Shown: in pieces, positions 8,011-15,453 of the stretch
Layout: every line of letters begins with the position of its first letter
How positions within the stretch are numbered: the stretch's first letter is position 1
Assembly: GCF_002869965.1 (NCBI RefSeq)
Contig: NZ_PEBS01000009.1
Coordinates: 44,413-108,412, forward strand
Reading direction: 5' to 3'
Origin: Janthinobacterium sp. ROICE36
GTDB taxonomy: Bacteria > Pseudomonadota > Gammaproteobacteria > Burkholderiales > Burkholderiaceae_D
DNA length: 64,000 nt
Position numbers and translations under genes: made by a program
The notes under the pieces: generated by a model
What the model was told of the DNA's origin: nothing
The model's database searches: none
The model's input: only the letters and a program-made list of their open reading frames with translations

Positions 8011-9474
8011 TTAGTTGGCCTTCGCCAGCTTCCCCAGCTCGCCATCCGGCTGCCAGCCGGCACCTAAAGAGCGGGCCACGGCGACGGTCGCCAGCAAGCG
8101 CTGGGTCTTGATCTGCGCGGCGGCGCGGTCCGCTGTCAGCGAGCTGCGCTGCGCGTCCGTGACGTCCAGGTAAGTCGAGATGCCGCGCTCATAGCGCGTG
8201 CGCGCCACCAGATAGGCGCGCGCCGCCGCGGCCTGCGACAGTGCCTGGGCGTCGCCCTGCAACTGGCGCTGCTCCACGTCGGACAGCGCATCTTCCACTT
8301 CGCGCAAGGCCGTCAGGAGCTTGGTTTCGTGATTCGCCACGGCTTCCGCATAGCGCGCCTTGGATAAATCCAGGTTGGCCTGGTTGCGGCCACCGTCGAA
8401 GATCGGCAGGGACAGGGCCAGCGGGCCAAAGCTGAACTGGCGCGAACCGCCTTGCGCCAGGTCGCGCAGCTTTTCGGACGCATAGCCGAAATTGCCCGTC
8501 AATTGCAGCGACGGATAAAACGCGCCTTCGGCCACGCCCACTTGCGCGTTCGCCGCGCGCAGGCCCGCCACGCTGGAAACCAGGTCCGGGCGGTGCGCCA
8601 GCAAGCTGGCCGGCAAGCCGACTGGGATACTTGGCGGCAGCGGCAAGGCCGATGGATCGGCCGCCACCGGCAATTGCAGCGCCGACGGCGGCTTGCCCGT
8701 CAAGGTGGCCAGGCTGTTTTCCAGCTGGTTGCGCTGGCGCTTGACTTCATGCAGGTCGGCCTGGGCGTTCGACAATTCCACTTTCGCGCGCGCCAAGTCC
8801 AGTTCATTCGTCAAGCCCGCACTGAAGCGCGCCTCGACCAGCTGCGCCGACTCGCGGCGCGTGTCCAAGGCGCCATTCAAAATCGCCATTTCCGCATCGA
8901 GTCCGCGCAGCTGCCAGTAATTGCTGGCCACTTGCGACGACAGCATCAGCAGCACGCCGTCGCGGTCGGCCTGCGCCGCCAGCGCCTGCGAGTCAGCCGC
9001 TTCGACCATGCGCTTTACACGCCCCAGCAAGTCGACTTCGTACGACAGCGAACCGCCCACGGAGAAGTTATTACCGCTGATGGAGCGGCCGCCCAGGGCC
9101 AGGCCCTGCGCGGTATTGGCCGAGGTGCGCGAGTTCGCAATACCCGTGCTGAGGTTCACGCTCGGGCCCTGGCTGGCGCGCGCCGTGCCGCTTTGCGCCA
9201 GCGCCTGCAGCAATCGCTCGCCGGCCGCTTTCACGCCGGGATTGTCCTGCAGCGCGCTGCGCTCGAGGCGGTCCAGGGTGGCGTCGCCGTAGATGCTCCA
9301 CCACTCTTTGGGCAGCTGCGCGGCATCCGCTGCGGCCGCGCCGTGGCGGAAAACGCCGTTGTCGACGCCGGCCACATTCGCCGGCGCGGTGAAATCCTGG
9401 CCCACGGTGCCGCAGGCGGACAGCGCCACGGCAAGGGAAGCGGCCAGAGCGAATTTCGTCAATACTGTTTGCAT
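8011..9474 (-). CDS. NodT/OprM-type outer-membrane efflux lipoprotein
   Basis: Outer-membrane channel subunit of a tripartite RND/EmrAB-like pump. It is 487 residues, normal for the family. It starts at an ATG preceded by AAGAAGG; the N-terminus is a lipoprotein signal with lipobox LSAC, followed by two OEP (TolC-like) repeats, each with the long coiled-coil helices and the L-x-x-A-R-V/T-Y-Y-pattern helix ends. It is third in the operon after the emrA-like and emrB-like genes (40-nt gap), so it supplies the exit duct for that pump. Expression should follow the divergent TetR regulator at 12466. Confidence 0.92.
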   Translation of the reverse strand: MQTVLTKFALAASLAVALSACGTVGQDFTAPANVAGVDNGVFRHGAAAADAAQLPKEWWSIYGDATLDRLERSALQDNPGVKAAGERLLQALAQSGTARASQGPSVNLSTGIANSRTSANTAQGLALGGRSISGNNFSVGGSLSYEVDLLGRVKRMVEAADSQALAAQADRDGVLLMLSSQVASNYWQLRGLDAEMAILNGALDTRRESAQLVEARFSAGLTNELDLARAKVELSNAQADLHEVKRQRNQLENSLATLTGKPPSALQLPVAADPSALPLPPSIPVGLPASLLAHRPDLVSSVAGLRAANAQVGVAEGAFYPSLQLTGNFGYASEKLRDLAQGGSRQFSFGPLALSLPIFDGGRNQANLDLSKARYAEAVANHETKLLTALREVEDALSDVEQRQLQGDAQALSQAAAARAYLVARTRYERGISTYLDVTDAQRSSLTADRAAAQIKTQRLLATVAVARSLGAGWQPDGELGKLAKAN

Positions 9475-9514
9475 GGTGTATACCTTCTTGTTCTTTAAGG
9501 GCTTGCGTTGGCGG

Positions 9515-11113
9515 TCAATGACCGCCGCCACCGCCACCGGGGGCTTTGAGTTTGTCGGCCAGCCACAGGGGCACGATGCAGGCCAGCAGGATGGCGCCGA
9601 TCAGGAAAAAGCCATCGTTGTAAGCCATCACATAGGCTTCGCGGCGCACGACGCCGTCGATCACCTGCAAGGCCTGGTTACCGGCCGTGACGGCGTCATA
9701 GCCCTTGGCCATGAACGAGGACGTCAGCTGGTCGATACGCAGCTGCGTGGCGCTGGAATACGCATTGATCGCTTCACCCAGGCGCTGCGAATGAAAGTGT
9801 TCGCGGGTGCTCAGGGCCGTGGCCAGCAGGGCGATGCCGATCGAGCCGCCCAGGTTGCGCGTCATGTTGAACAGGCTCGACGCCGATGGCATGTCCTTCG
9901 GCTCGATGCCCTTCATGGCGAAGTTCGACAGGGTCAGCATGACGAAGGGCTGGCCCAGCGCGCGCACTACCTGCGACCACAGCAGCTGGTCGTAACCGGT
10001 GGAAGCGTCCATGTAGGCATTCATCATGCACGAACCGCCAAACAGCAACAGGCCGATCGAACACAGGATGCGGTTATCCACCGTCGACGACAGCTTGGCG
10101 ACGAAGGGCATGATGAACAGCTGCGGCAAGCCCACCCACATGATGACTTCACCGATCTGCATCGGCGAATAACCGGCGATCTGGCCCAGGAACAGGGGCA
10201 GCAAAAAGGCCGAGCCATACAGGCCCATGCCCGTCACGGCCGACAGCACGGTGGCGACCAGAAAATTGCGCTGGCCGTACAAGGCCAGGTTGACGAACGG
10301 CTCGGCGCGCGTGGCGCTGGTGACGACCCAACCCAGGATACCCGTCAGGGCCAGCGCGGCGAAGGCGATGATGAAGCCCGAGTCGAACCAGTCTTTCGAA
10401 TTGCCCTCTTCCAGGAAGATGGTCAGGCAACCCAGGCCCATGGCCATGAAGAAGATGCCCAGCCAATCGGCTTTCCAGAACATCTCCAGCTTCATCGGCT
10501 CCTTGTCCAGGCCATAGATCATGCCGGCAATCAGCAGCACGCCCGGCACCCAGTTGATGTAGAAGATCGAGGGCCAGCCATACAGCTCGGAAAGATAGCC
10601 GCCCAGGGTCGGGCCCATGGCCGGCGCCAGGGTAGCCGTCAGACCGAAAATGGCCATGCCGACGGCACGCTTCGACGGCGGCAGCTTGAGCATCACCAGG
10701 GTGAACGCCATGGGGATCAGGGCGCCGCCCGTAAAACCCTGCAGCATGCGGAAGACGATCATGCTTTCCAGGTTCCAGGCCGTGCCGCACAGGGTGGAGA
10801 ACAGCAGGAAGAAAGCGGTGGTGCCTATCATGTAGGTGCGCAAGCCGAACACGCGCGCCAGTAGCGCGGTGAGCGGGATGACGATAATTTCCGCCACCAG
10901 GTAGGCCGTGGAAATCCACGAGCCCTCTTCCTGGGTGGCCGACAGCGAGCCAAGGATATCCTTGAGCGAGGAGTTGGTGATCTGGATGTCGAGCACCGCC
11001 ATGAAGGCGCCCAGCATGCCGGCGGCGACCGCCAGCCAGGTGCGCCCGGAGACTTTCTCGCTGATCACGGGAAACGCCGGCGATGCCGCCGGTGTGGTGG
11101 AGGAGCTGCTCAT
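9515..11113 (-). CDS. DHA2-family drug:H+ antiporter (EmrB-like)
   Basis: A 532-residue, 14-TM major facilitator of the DHA2 branch. Visible marks are the TM1 motif LDIQITNSSL (the conserved Asp of motif D1), the Gly-Pro-rich helix 5 motif C (APAMGPTLGGYL), and the basic loop after helix 2 (ARVFGLR). It would expel hydrophobic compounds across the inner membrane in exchange for protons. It lies 6 nt after the emrA-like stop codon, so translation is coupled. It is the pump subunit of the three-gene efflux unit. The drug range cannot be read from sequence. Confidence 0.93.
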   Translation of the reverse strand: MSSSSTTPAASPAFPVISEKVSGRTWLAVAAGMLGAFMAVLDIQITNSSLKDILGSLSATQEEGSWISTAYLVAEIIVIPLTALLARVFGLRTYMIGTTAFFLLFSTLCGTAWNLESMIVFRMLQGFTGGALIPMAFTLVMLKLPPSKRAVGMAIFGLTATLAPAMGPTLGGYLSELYGWPSIFYINWVPGVLLIAGMIYGLDKEPMKLEMFWKADWLGIFFMAMGLGCLTIFLEEGNSKDWFDSGFIIAFAALALTGILGWVVTSATRAEPFVNLALYGQRNFLVATVLSAVTGMGLYGSAFLLPLFLGQIAGYSPMQIGEVIMWVGLPQLFIMPFVAKLSSTVDNRILCSIGLLLFGGSCMMNAYMDASTGYDQLLWSQVVRALGQPFVMLTLSNFAMKGIEPKDMPSASSLFNMTRNLGGSIGIALLATALSTREHFHSQRLGEAINAYSSATQLRIDQLTSSFMAKGYDAVTAGNQALQVIDGVVRREAYVMAYNDGFFLIGAILLACIVPLWLADKLKAPGGGGGGH

Positions 11114-11119
11114 GGAAGC

Positions 11120-12328
11120 TTAGCGGGCGGCGCTCTGTGCGGCGGGAGCGGCTGGAGCGGCGGCGTGGCGCGCGTCCTTCTCCTGATCCGCATTGGGCTG
11201 GTTCACTTCCACTTCGGCGATCACCGACATGCCTGGCACCAGGCGACCATTCATGGCCTTGATGTCTGCCGGCTGGAAGACGATTTTCACGGGCACGCGC
11301 TGGACGATCTTGGTGAAGTTACCGGTCGCGTTATCGGCCGGCAGCAGCGCGAATTGCGCACCCGAGGCAGGCGCGAAGCTGTCGACCGTGCCCACCAGTT
11401 TCTTGCCCGGCATGGCGTCGATGGTCACGTGCACGCTCTGGCCGCGGTGCAGGTCGGCCAATTGGGTTTCCTTGAAGTTGGCGGTGACCCAGACGTTATC
11501 CTGCACGATGGCCGTCAATTGCTGGCCAGGCTGCACGCGCATGCCCGTTTCCACGTTGCGCTTGCCGATGCGGCCGGCGACGGGGGCCAGGACGCGGTTG
11601 TATTGCAGCTGCTGTTCCGCGTCCTTCAATTGCACGCGCAGCACGGCCACCTGGGCCTTGGCCACGTCGCGCGCAGCTTGCGCCGCACCAATCTGCGCCT
11701 TGGCGGCGGAAGCGCTGTCGCGACGGGCGGCCAGGTCGGCCACGGCGCTGGAGCGGGCCGCGTTGGCGGCATCGAGTTCCGCCTTCGAGACGGCTTTCAT
11801 CTGGCTCGTGTACAGCTGGCCATAACGCTCGGCATCCTGTTTCGCGCGCAGCAGTTGCGCATCGGCCTGCGCCACCTGCGCCTGGGCGGCGCTGGCCTGC
11901 GCCTGCACTTGCGCGATCTGCGCGTCGGCTTGCAGCACTTGCTGCTCGGCGCTGGCGATCTGCGCGGCGATCTGCTCGGTTTTCACGCGCTGGTCGAACG
12001 GATCGAGTTCGGCGATCACGTCGCCCTCTTTCACCACTTGATTGTCGTCGATGAAAACCTTGGTGACGACGCCGGAAATGCGCGCCGAGACGGGATGCAC
12101 GTGGCCGGATACATAGGCGTTTTCCGTTTCCACGAAATAGTGGCTGCGGTACCACATGCGCGCGCCAGCGCCCAGCGCGACAAGGACGATCAGGCCGGCG
12201 ATGATTTTCACGCGCTTATTCGGTGCAGCGGAGCTGGCAGAAGCAGCGGGCGCTGAAGGTGCGGCAGGGGCCGCGGGTGGGACGGCGCTCAGCACCTTGT
12301 GCTCTGCTGGACCTGGCTGGTTGGACAT
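11120..12328 (-). CDS. HlyD/EmrA-family membrane fusion protein
   Basis: Periplasmic adaptor linking the EmrB-like pump to the outer-membrane channel. Of its 402 residues, ~1-45 are a Pro/Ala-rich cytoplasmic tail and ~47-65 the membrane anchor. The lipoyl-type half domain begins at VETENAYVSG and is followed by a long alanine/glutamine-rich coiled-coil hairpin (~120-240), the second lipoyl half (VLAPVAGRIGKRNVE, where EmrA has the same turn) and a beta-barrel. Start chosen at the ATG with GGAGCGAG upstream; the frame extends 26 codons further but lacks such a site. First gene of the operon, divergent from the TetR gene with two operator-like sites between. Confidence 0.93.
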   Translation of the reverse strand: MSNQPGPAEHKVLSAVPPAAPAAPSAPAASASSAAPNKRVKIIAGLIVLVALGAGARMWYRSHYFVETENAYVSGHVHPVSARISGVVTKVFIDDNQVVKEGDVIAELDPFDQRVKTEQIAAQIASAEQQVLQADAQIAQVQAQASAAQAQVAQADAQLLRAKQDAERYGQLYTSQMKAVSKAELDAANAARSSAVADLAARRDSASAAKAQIGAAQAARDVAKAQVAVLRVQLKDAEQQLQYNRVLAPVAGRIGKRNVETGMRVQPGQQLTAIVQDNVWVTANFKETQLADLHRGQSVHVTIDAMPGKKLVGTVDSFAPASGAQFALLPADNATGNFTKIVQRVPVKIVFQPADIKAMNGRLVPGMSVIAEVEVNQPNADQEKDARHAAAPAAPAAQSAAR

Positions 12329-12340
12329 ACTCGCTCCGAA

Positions 12341-12362
12341 AATGAAATGACATAGGTTCATT
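12341..12362. promoter_or_regulatory. Operator-like site 1 for the TetR regulator
   Basis: 22-bp dyad AATGAA-N10-TTCATT, 12 bp upstream of the emrA-like start codon. The same arms and spacing recur at 12391. Confidence 0.65.
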
Positions 12363-12390
12363 ATTGGACAAAGAAAAGCGCTTGTCAAGA

Positions 12391-12412
12391 AATGAAACGA
12401 TTGCATTTCATT
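12391..12412. promoter_or_regulatory. Operator-like site 2 for the TetR regulator
   Basis: Second 22-bp dyad AATGAA-N10-TTCATT, here with extended arms AATGAAA/TTTCATT. It starts exactly 50 bp from site 1, close to five helical turns, so two TetR dimers could sit on the same DNA face and control both divergent transcripts. Confidence 0.7.
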
Positions 12413-12465
12413 TTAATTTGCACTACAGTGTGAGCCATCACTAACCTTATGAAGAGACCCAGACC

Positions 12466-13185
12466 ATGTCCGATCCCGGCCTCAGCGATACCTTGCCCAC
12501 CGATACAGAATCCGACGCCTCCGCCAAGGAGCTTTCCTGCTGCGGCAAGCCAGCCGGCCGCCCGCGCGCGGCCGACATGGAGGCGCGCATGGAAAACCTG
12601 CTGCACACGGCGGGCGGCCTGTTTCTGGAAAAAGGGTATGGAAAGGTAAGCCTGGAAATGATCGCGCGCGAAGCCCATGTGGCCGTGCGCACGATTTATG
12701 TGAAATTTGGCGGCAAGTCGGGCTTGTTCAATGCCGTGGTGGAACTGCGCCGCGCCGCCTATTTCTCGACCATGCCGGCGCTGGAAACGGATATGCGGCC
12801 CCTGCCCACCATTCTGGGCGAATTCGGCCTGCTGTTCGTGCAACTGGTCACCATGCCGGCGGCGATCCGCCTGAATCGCATGGTGGTTGCCGAGGCGGCC
12901 ACGCATCCTGAACTGGCGGAAACGTTTTACAAGGTGGGACCGGGACAGACACGCGAGATGCTGAGCAAGTTTTTCAGCCGTCCCGACATCGCGCCACTGT
13001 TTCGCGCGGAACTGGCACCATCCATCCTGGCGCTACACCTGCTCAATTGCCTGCTGGGAGATCAGATGTCGCGCCTGCTGTTTGCGCCGCAGACGCAACC
13101 GGATGTGGCACAGCTGCGCGCCAAGGTAGCCCTCAGCCTGGACCTGTTCCTGCGCGGCACCTTGCGCCAGGCGCTCGCGGCCTGA
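12466..13185 (+). CDS. TetR-family repressor of the divergent efflux operon
   Basis: A 239-residue regulator. After a ~40-residue leader containing CCGKPAGRPR comes the TetR HTH: MENLLHTAGGLFLEKGYGKVSL, then EMIAREAHVAVRTIYVKFGGKSGLF, where helix 3 is the recognition helix. The C-terminal two thirds are the all-helical ligand-binding domain typical of AefR/AcrR-like repressors of efflux pumps. It is divergent from the pump operon with a 137-nt intergenic region that holds two identical-arm dyads, so self-regulation plus repression of the pump is the obvious model. Inducer unknown. Its 3' end is convergent with the phosphoesterase-like gene, 8 nt apart. Confidence 0.9.
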   Translation: MSDPGLSDTLPTDTESDASAKELSCCGKPAGRPRAADMEARMENLLHTAGGLFLEKGYGKVSLEMIAREAHVAVRTIYVKFGGKSGLFNAVVELRRAAYFSTMPALETDMRPLPTILGEFGLLFVQLVTMPAAIRLNRMVVAEAATHPELAETFYKVGPGQTREMLSKFFSRPDIAPLFRAELAPSILALHLLNCLLGDQMSRLLFAPQTQPDVAQLRAKVALSLDLFLRGTLRQALAA

Positions 13186-13193
13186 CGCGCGAT

Positions 13194-14363
13194 TCAGCCG
13201 GGGCAACCGCCCTCTTCCTGCATCGCCGCTGCAGCACGCTCATCGCTCAGGCCCAGCGCGCGCAAGAAAGGCTGGGCCGCCGACTGGCCATCCGGACTAA
13301 GTGAAGAATCACTTCCGTCATGGCGTTCCGGGCCATAGCGCATCAGGTCGAACGATGTTTCAAAGCGCTGTGCCAGGAAGTAGGTACGGAAGTAATCGAA
13401 GGAAAACGCCGCCTGGCCATCGGCCAGCAGCAGCAAGCCATGCGCATACAGCGGCGCCAGCCAGTCCCTTGCCGGCATGTTCCAGCCCTTCACGCCGCAA
13501 TAGTCGCTGACAAAACGCTGCAGTTCCGCTTCGCCAAGAAACAGGGTCTTGGCTTCGAACATCACGAACGCCAGTTCGATCAGGAATTCGCGCGCATCGG
13601 CCGCCACGCCAGCGTCCTCACGCTGCTGCGCGCCCGCCCTGCCCAGCAAGCCATCGAAATAGGCGCGTTCGCCTGCCAGCTGCGGCAGCAAGGTGGCAAA
13701 CACATACTCGGCATCCATCTGCCCCGTTTCCTGGCCATTCGGCGTGTACAGCACCGACAGGGCGAAATTCTTGCTCACTTCGTCGAACTCGCGCAAGGAG
13801 ACCTTCCACGGCGTGCCTGACGCGTCGCCATCGGCTCCGTTTGTGCCGAACTCGAGCACGGAAAACGCCGCCATCTGGCCATGCGCGCCGTACAGGCTGC
13901 CGGGATTGCTCTTGAACAAGATGCCTAGCGACTTCATCAGCGAACTGGCGTCCCCCGTATGCTGCTGGCCGTGGAACACGGCGTGGATATTCTTGTAGTA
14001 CGCGCGCTGCTCGGCACTGGCGTGCTCATCGGCAGAGAAAAAACTGAAGCCGGCATTGCCCTGCGCCGCAGCCGCAACACCCTGCACGCGGCTGCCCGGC
14101 ACCAGGTAGTATCGCGCACCGGGCAAGCTGGCCGCCTGCAGCAAGGGACGCAGGAAATATTCGTAGACATACAAGGGCGTGGTGCTGGCACAGGCATCGA
14201 GCGCCACCAGCTGGCCCGTGAAGAAAATCGCATCGATCTGCTTGCCCACCGTCAGGATAGCGGCCACATCCTGGTACAAGGCATGCAGCATCACGGCTTG
14301 CTCTTGCTCATCGGCGCGGCGCAAACGGACATCGGCAATATGAAGGGCGGTAAATTTTTTCAT
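13194..14363 (-). CDS. Calcineurin-like phosphoesterase fold protein lacking most metal ligands, with STAND-like C-terminus
   Basis: A 389-residue protein, GAGAG ribosome site. Residues 1-200 follow the metallophosphoesterase fold: ALHIADVRL aligns with HxSDLHx, IFFTGQLVA with xxTGDLV, YYLVPGSRVQ with xxVPGNHDx, and VFHGQQH with xLHGHxH. The family's catalytic residues are changed (H to R, D to Q, NH to SR, H to Q), leaving only the first Asp and the last His, so hydrolysis is unlikely. Residues ~255-345 (FLIELAFVMFEAK..., then FSFDYFRTYFLAQRF) resemble the winged-helix tail that closes phosphoesterase-STAND/NACHT proteins. The NTPase core expected between the two parts is absent. It may be a collapsed remnant that stayed in frame, or a pseudoenzyme sensor. 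No operon partner. Confidence 0.6.
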   Translation of the reverse strand: MKKFTALHIADVRLRRADEQEQAVMLHALYQDVAAILTVGKQIDAIFFTGQLVALDACASTTPLYVYEYFLRPLLQAASLPGARYYLVPGSRVQGVAAAAQGNAGFSFFSADEHASAEQRAYYKNIHAVFHGQQHTGDASSLMKSLGILFKSNPGSLYGAHGQMAAFSVLEFGTNGADGDASGTPWKVSLREFDEVSKNFALSVLYTPNGQETGQMDAEYVFATLLPQLAGERAYFDGLLGRAGAQQREDAGVAADAREFLIELAFVMFEAKTLFLGEAELQRFVSDYCGVKGWNMPARDWLAPLYAHGLLLLADGQAAFSFDYFRTYFLAQRFETSFDLMRYGPERHDGSDSSLSPDGQSAAQPFLRALGLSDERAAAAMQEEGGCPG

Positions 14364-14481
14364 CGTTGCAAAACTCTCTCAATACAGCGCAATTTGACCG
14401 TATCCCACGCTGGCAACATTCCTGGAAAAATCACACGCTTCCGTTGAAGCAAAAGCAAAACATGCTGACAGACCTTCATTC

Positions 14482-14502
14482 TGCCACTTTTTCCATGTGG
14501 CA
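14482..14502. promoter_or_regulatory. Palindrome upstream of the phosphoesterase-like gene
   Basis: TGCCAC-N9-GTGGCA, 119 bp upstream of the start codon of the minus-strand gene at 14363. It may be a regulator site. The rest of 14364-14566 is AT-richer than its surroundings and holds no credible gene. Confidence 0.4.
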
Positions 14503-14566
14503 ATACTCACCAATTTTCACAAGATACCGCTGCGCCACGTTTTACTATGCTACAGGTCAAGAGAAA

Positions 14567-14598
14567 TAAAAAAACCGGGAACATGTCCTGGTTTTTTA
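14567..14598 (-). terminator. Distal terminator after the lpdA tail repeats
   Basis: AAAAAACCGGGA / TCCTGGTTTTTT hairpin (ACATG loop) with A and T flanks, so it could work in both directions. It differs in sequence from the three terminators inside the repeat array and may be the ancestral end of the PDH operon. Confidence 0.75.
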
Positions 14599-14849
14599 TA
14601 CTGAAAGTTAACTCTTTATCAGCGCTTGCGCGGTGGCGGCAAGTCCGTGCAGACACCTTCGTAGACTTCAGCATCCATGCCGATCGATACACCCAGGGTC
14701 GGGTGAGGATAGATGGTCTTGCCGATGTCCGTGCCGTCGCAGCCCATTTCGATGGCCAGGGCGATTTCGCCGCTTCATCGTTCACCTGTCGCCCGCATGC
14801 GTGCCGACGATGGTGCCGCCGATGATGTGCCTAATCGTTGCTGGATAAT

Positions 14850-14880
14850 AAAAAACCCCGCAATCGCTTGCGGGGTTTTT
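14850..14880 (-). terminator. Terminator within the lpdA tail array (between copies 1 and 2)
   Basis: 13-bp perfect stem AAAAACCCCGCAA / TTGCGGGGTTTTT with loop TCGC. It is symmetric in A and T tracts, hence bidirectional. Confidence 0.9.
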
Positions 14881-15123
14881 AGTGTTACGACATCAGCGCT
14901 TGCGCTGTGGCGGCAAGTCCGTGCAGACACCTTCGTAGACTTCAGCAGCCATACCGATCGATACACCCAGGGTCGGGTGAGGATGGATGGTCTTGCCGAT
15001 GTCCGTGCCGTCGCAGCCCATTTCGATGGCCAGGGCGATTTCGCCGCTTCATCGTTCACCTGTCGCCCGCATGCGTGCCGACGATGGTGCCGCCGATGAT
15101 GCGCCTAATCGTTGCTGGATAAT

Positions 15124-15154
15124 AAAAAACCCCGCAATCACTTGCGGGGTTTTT
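15124..15154 (-). terminator. Terminator within the lpdA tail array (between copies 2 and 3)
   Basis: Same 13-bp stem as at 14850, but with loop TCAC instead of TCGC. Confidence 0.9.
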
Positions 15155-15397
15155 AGTGTTACAACATCAACGCTTGCGCGGTGGCGGCAAGTCCGTGCAG
15201 ACACCTTCGTAGACTTCAGCAGCCATACCGATCGATACACCCAGGGTCGGGTGAGGATGGATGGTCTTGCCGATGTCCGTGCCGTCGCAGCCCATTTCGA
15301 TGGCCAGGGCGATTTCGCCGCTTCATCGTTCACCTGTCGCCCGCATGCGTGCCGACGATGGTGCTGCCGATGATGTGCCTAATCGTTGCTGGATAAT

Positions 15398-15428
15398 AAA
15401 AAACCCCGCAATCGCTTGCGGGGTTTTT
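15398..15428 (-). terminator. Terminator directly after the genuine lpdA gene
   Basis: Same 13-bp stem with loop TCGC, 26 nt beyond the lpdA stop codon. This is the first of four successive terminators met by the PDH transcript. Confidence 0.92.
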
Positions 15429-15453
15429 AGTGTTACAACACAGCGCTACAACA

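Larger units (their letters stand above)
14619..15453 (-). repeat. Three tandem partial copies of the lpdA 3' end (274-bp unit)
   Basis: The stop codon of lpdA at 15454 is echoed by stop codons at 15167, 14893 and 14619. The copies are exactly 274 bp apart; the real end is 287 bp from the nearest because of 13 extra bases. Each copy holds ~211 bp matching the last ~200 bp of lpdA, then an unrelated ~30 bp and a hairpin terminator. All three share changes absent from lpdA: a replaced 4-base stretch (about 10 bases longer) near their 5' side, and GAA to GTA, which would turn the catalytic Glu570 into Val. A TGA sits just upstream in the lpdA frame and no start codon exists, so they are not translated as E3. 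Copy 1 differs from 2 and 3 at a few positions. They were amplified together after splitting from the true end. Confidence 0.92.

Noticed and set aside
14507..15333. Repeated ~94-codon frames (minus strand) in the lpdA tail array
   Set aside because: They are out of the lpdA frame and exist only because the repeat exists; no evidence that they are translated.
14619..15453. CRISPR array
   Set aside because: Units are 274 bp, directly adjacent and derived from lpdA; no short repeat-spacer structure and no cas genes.
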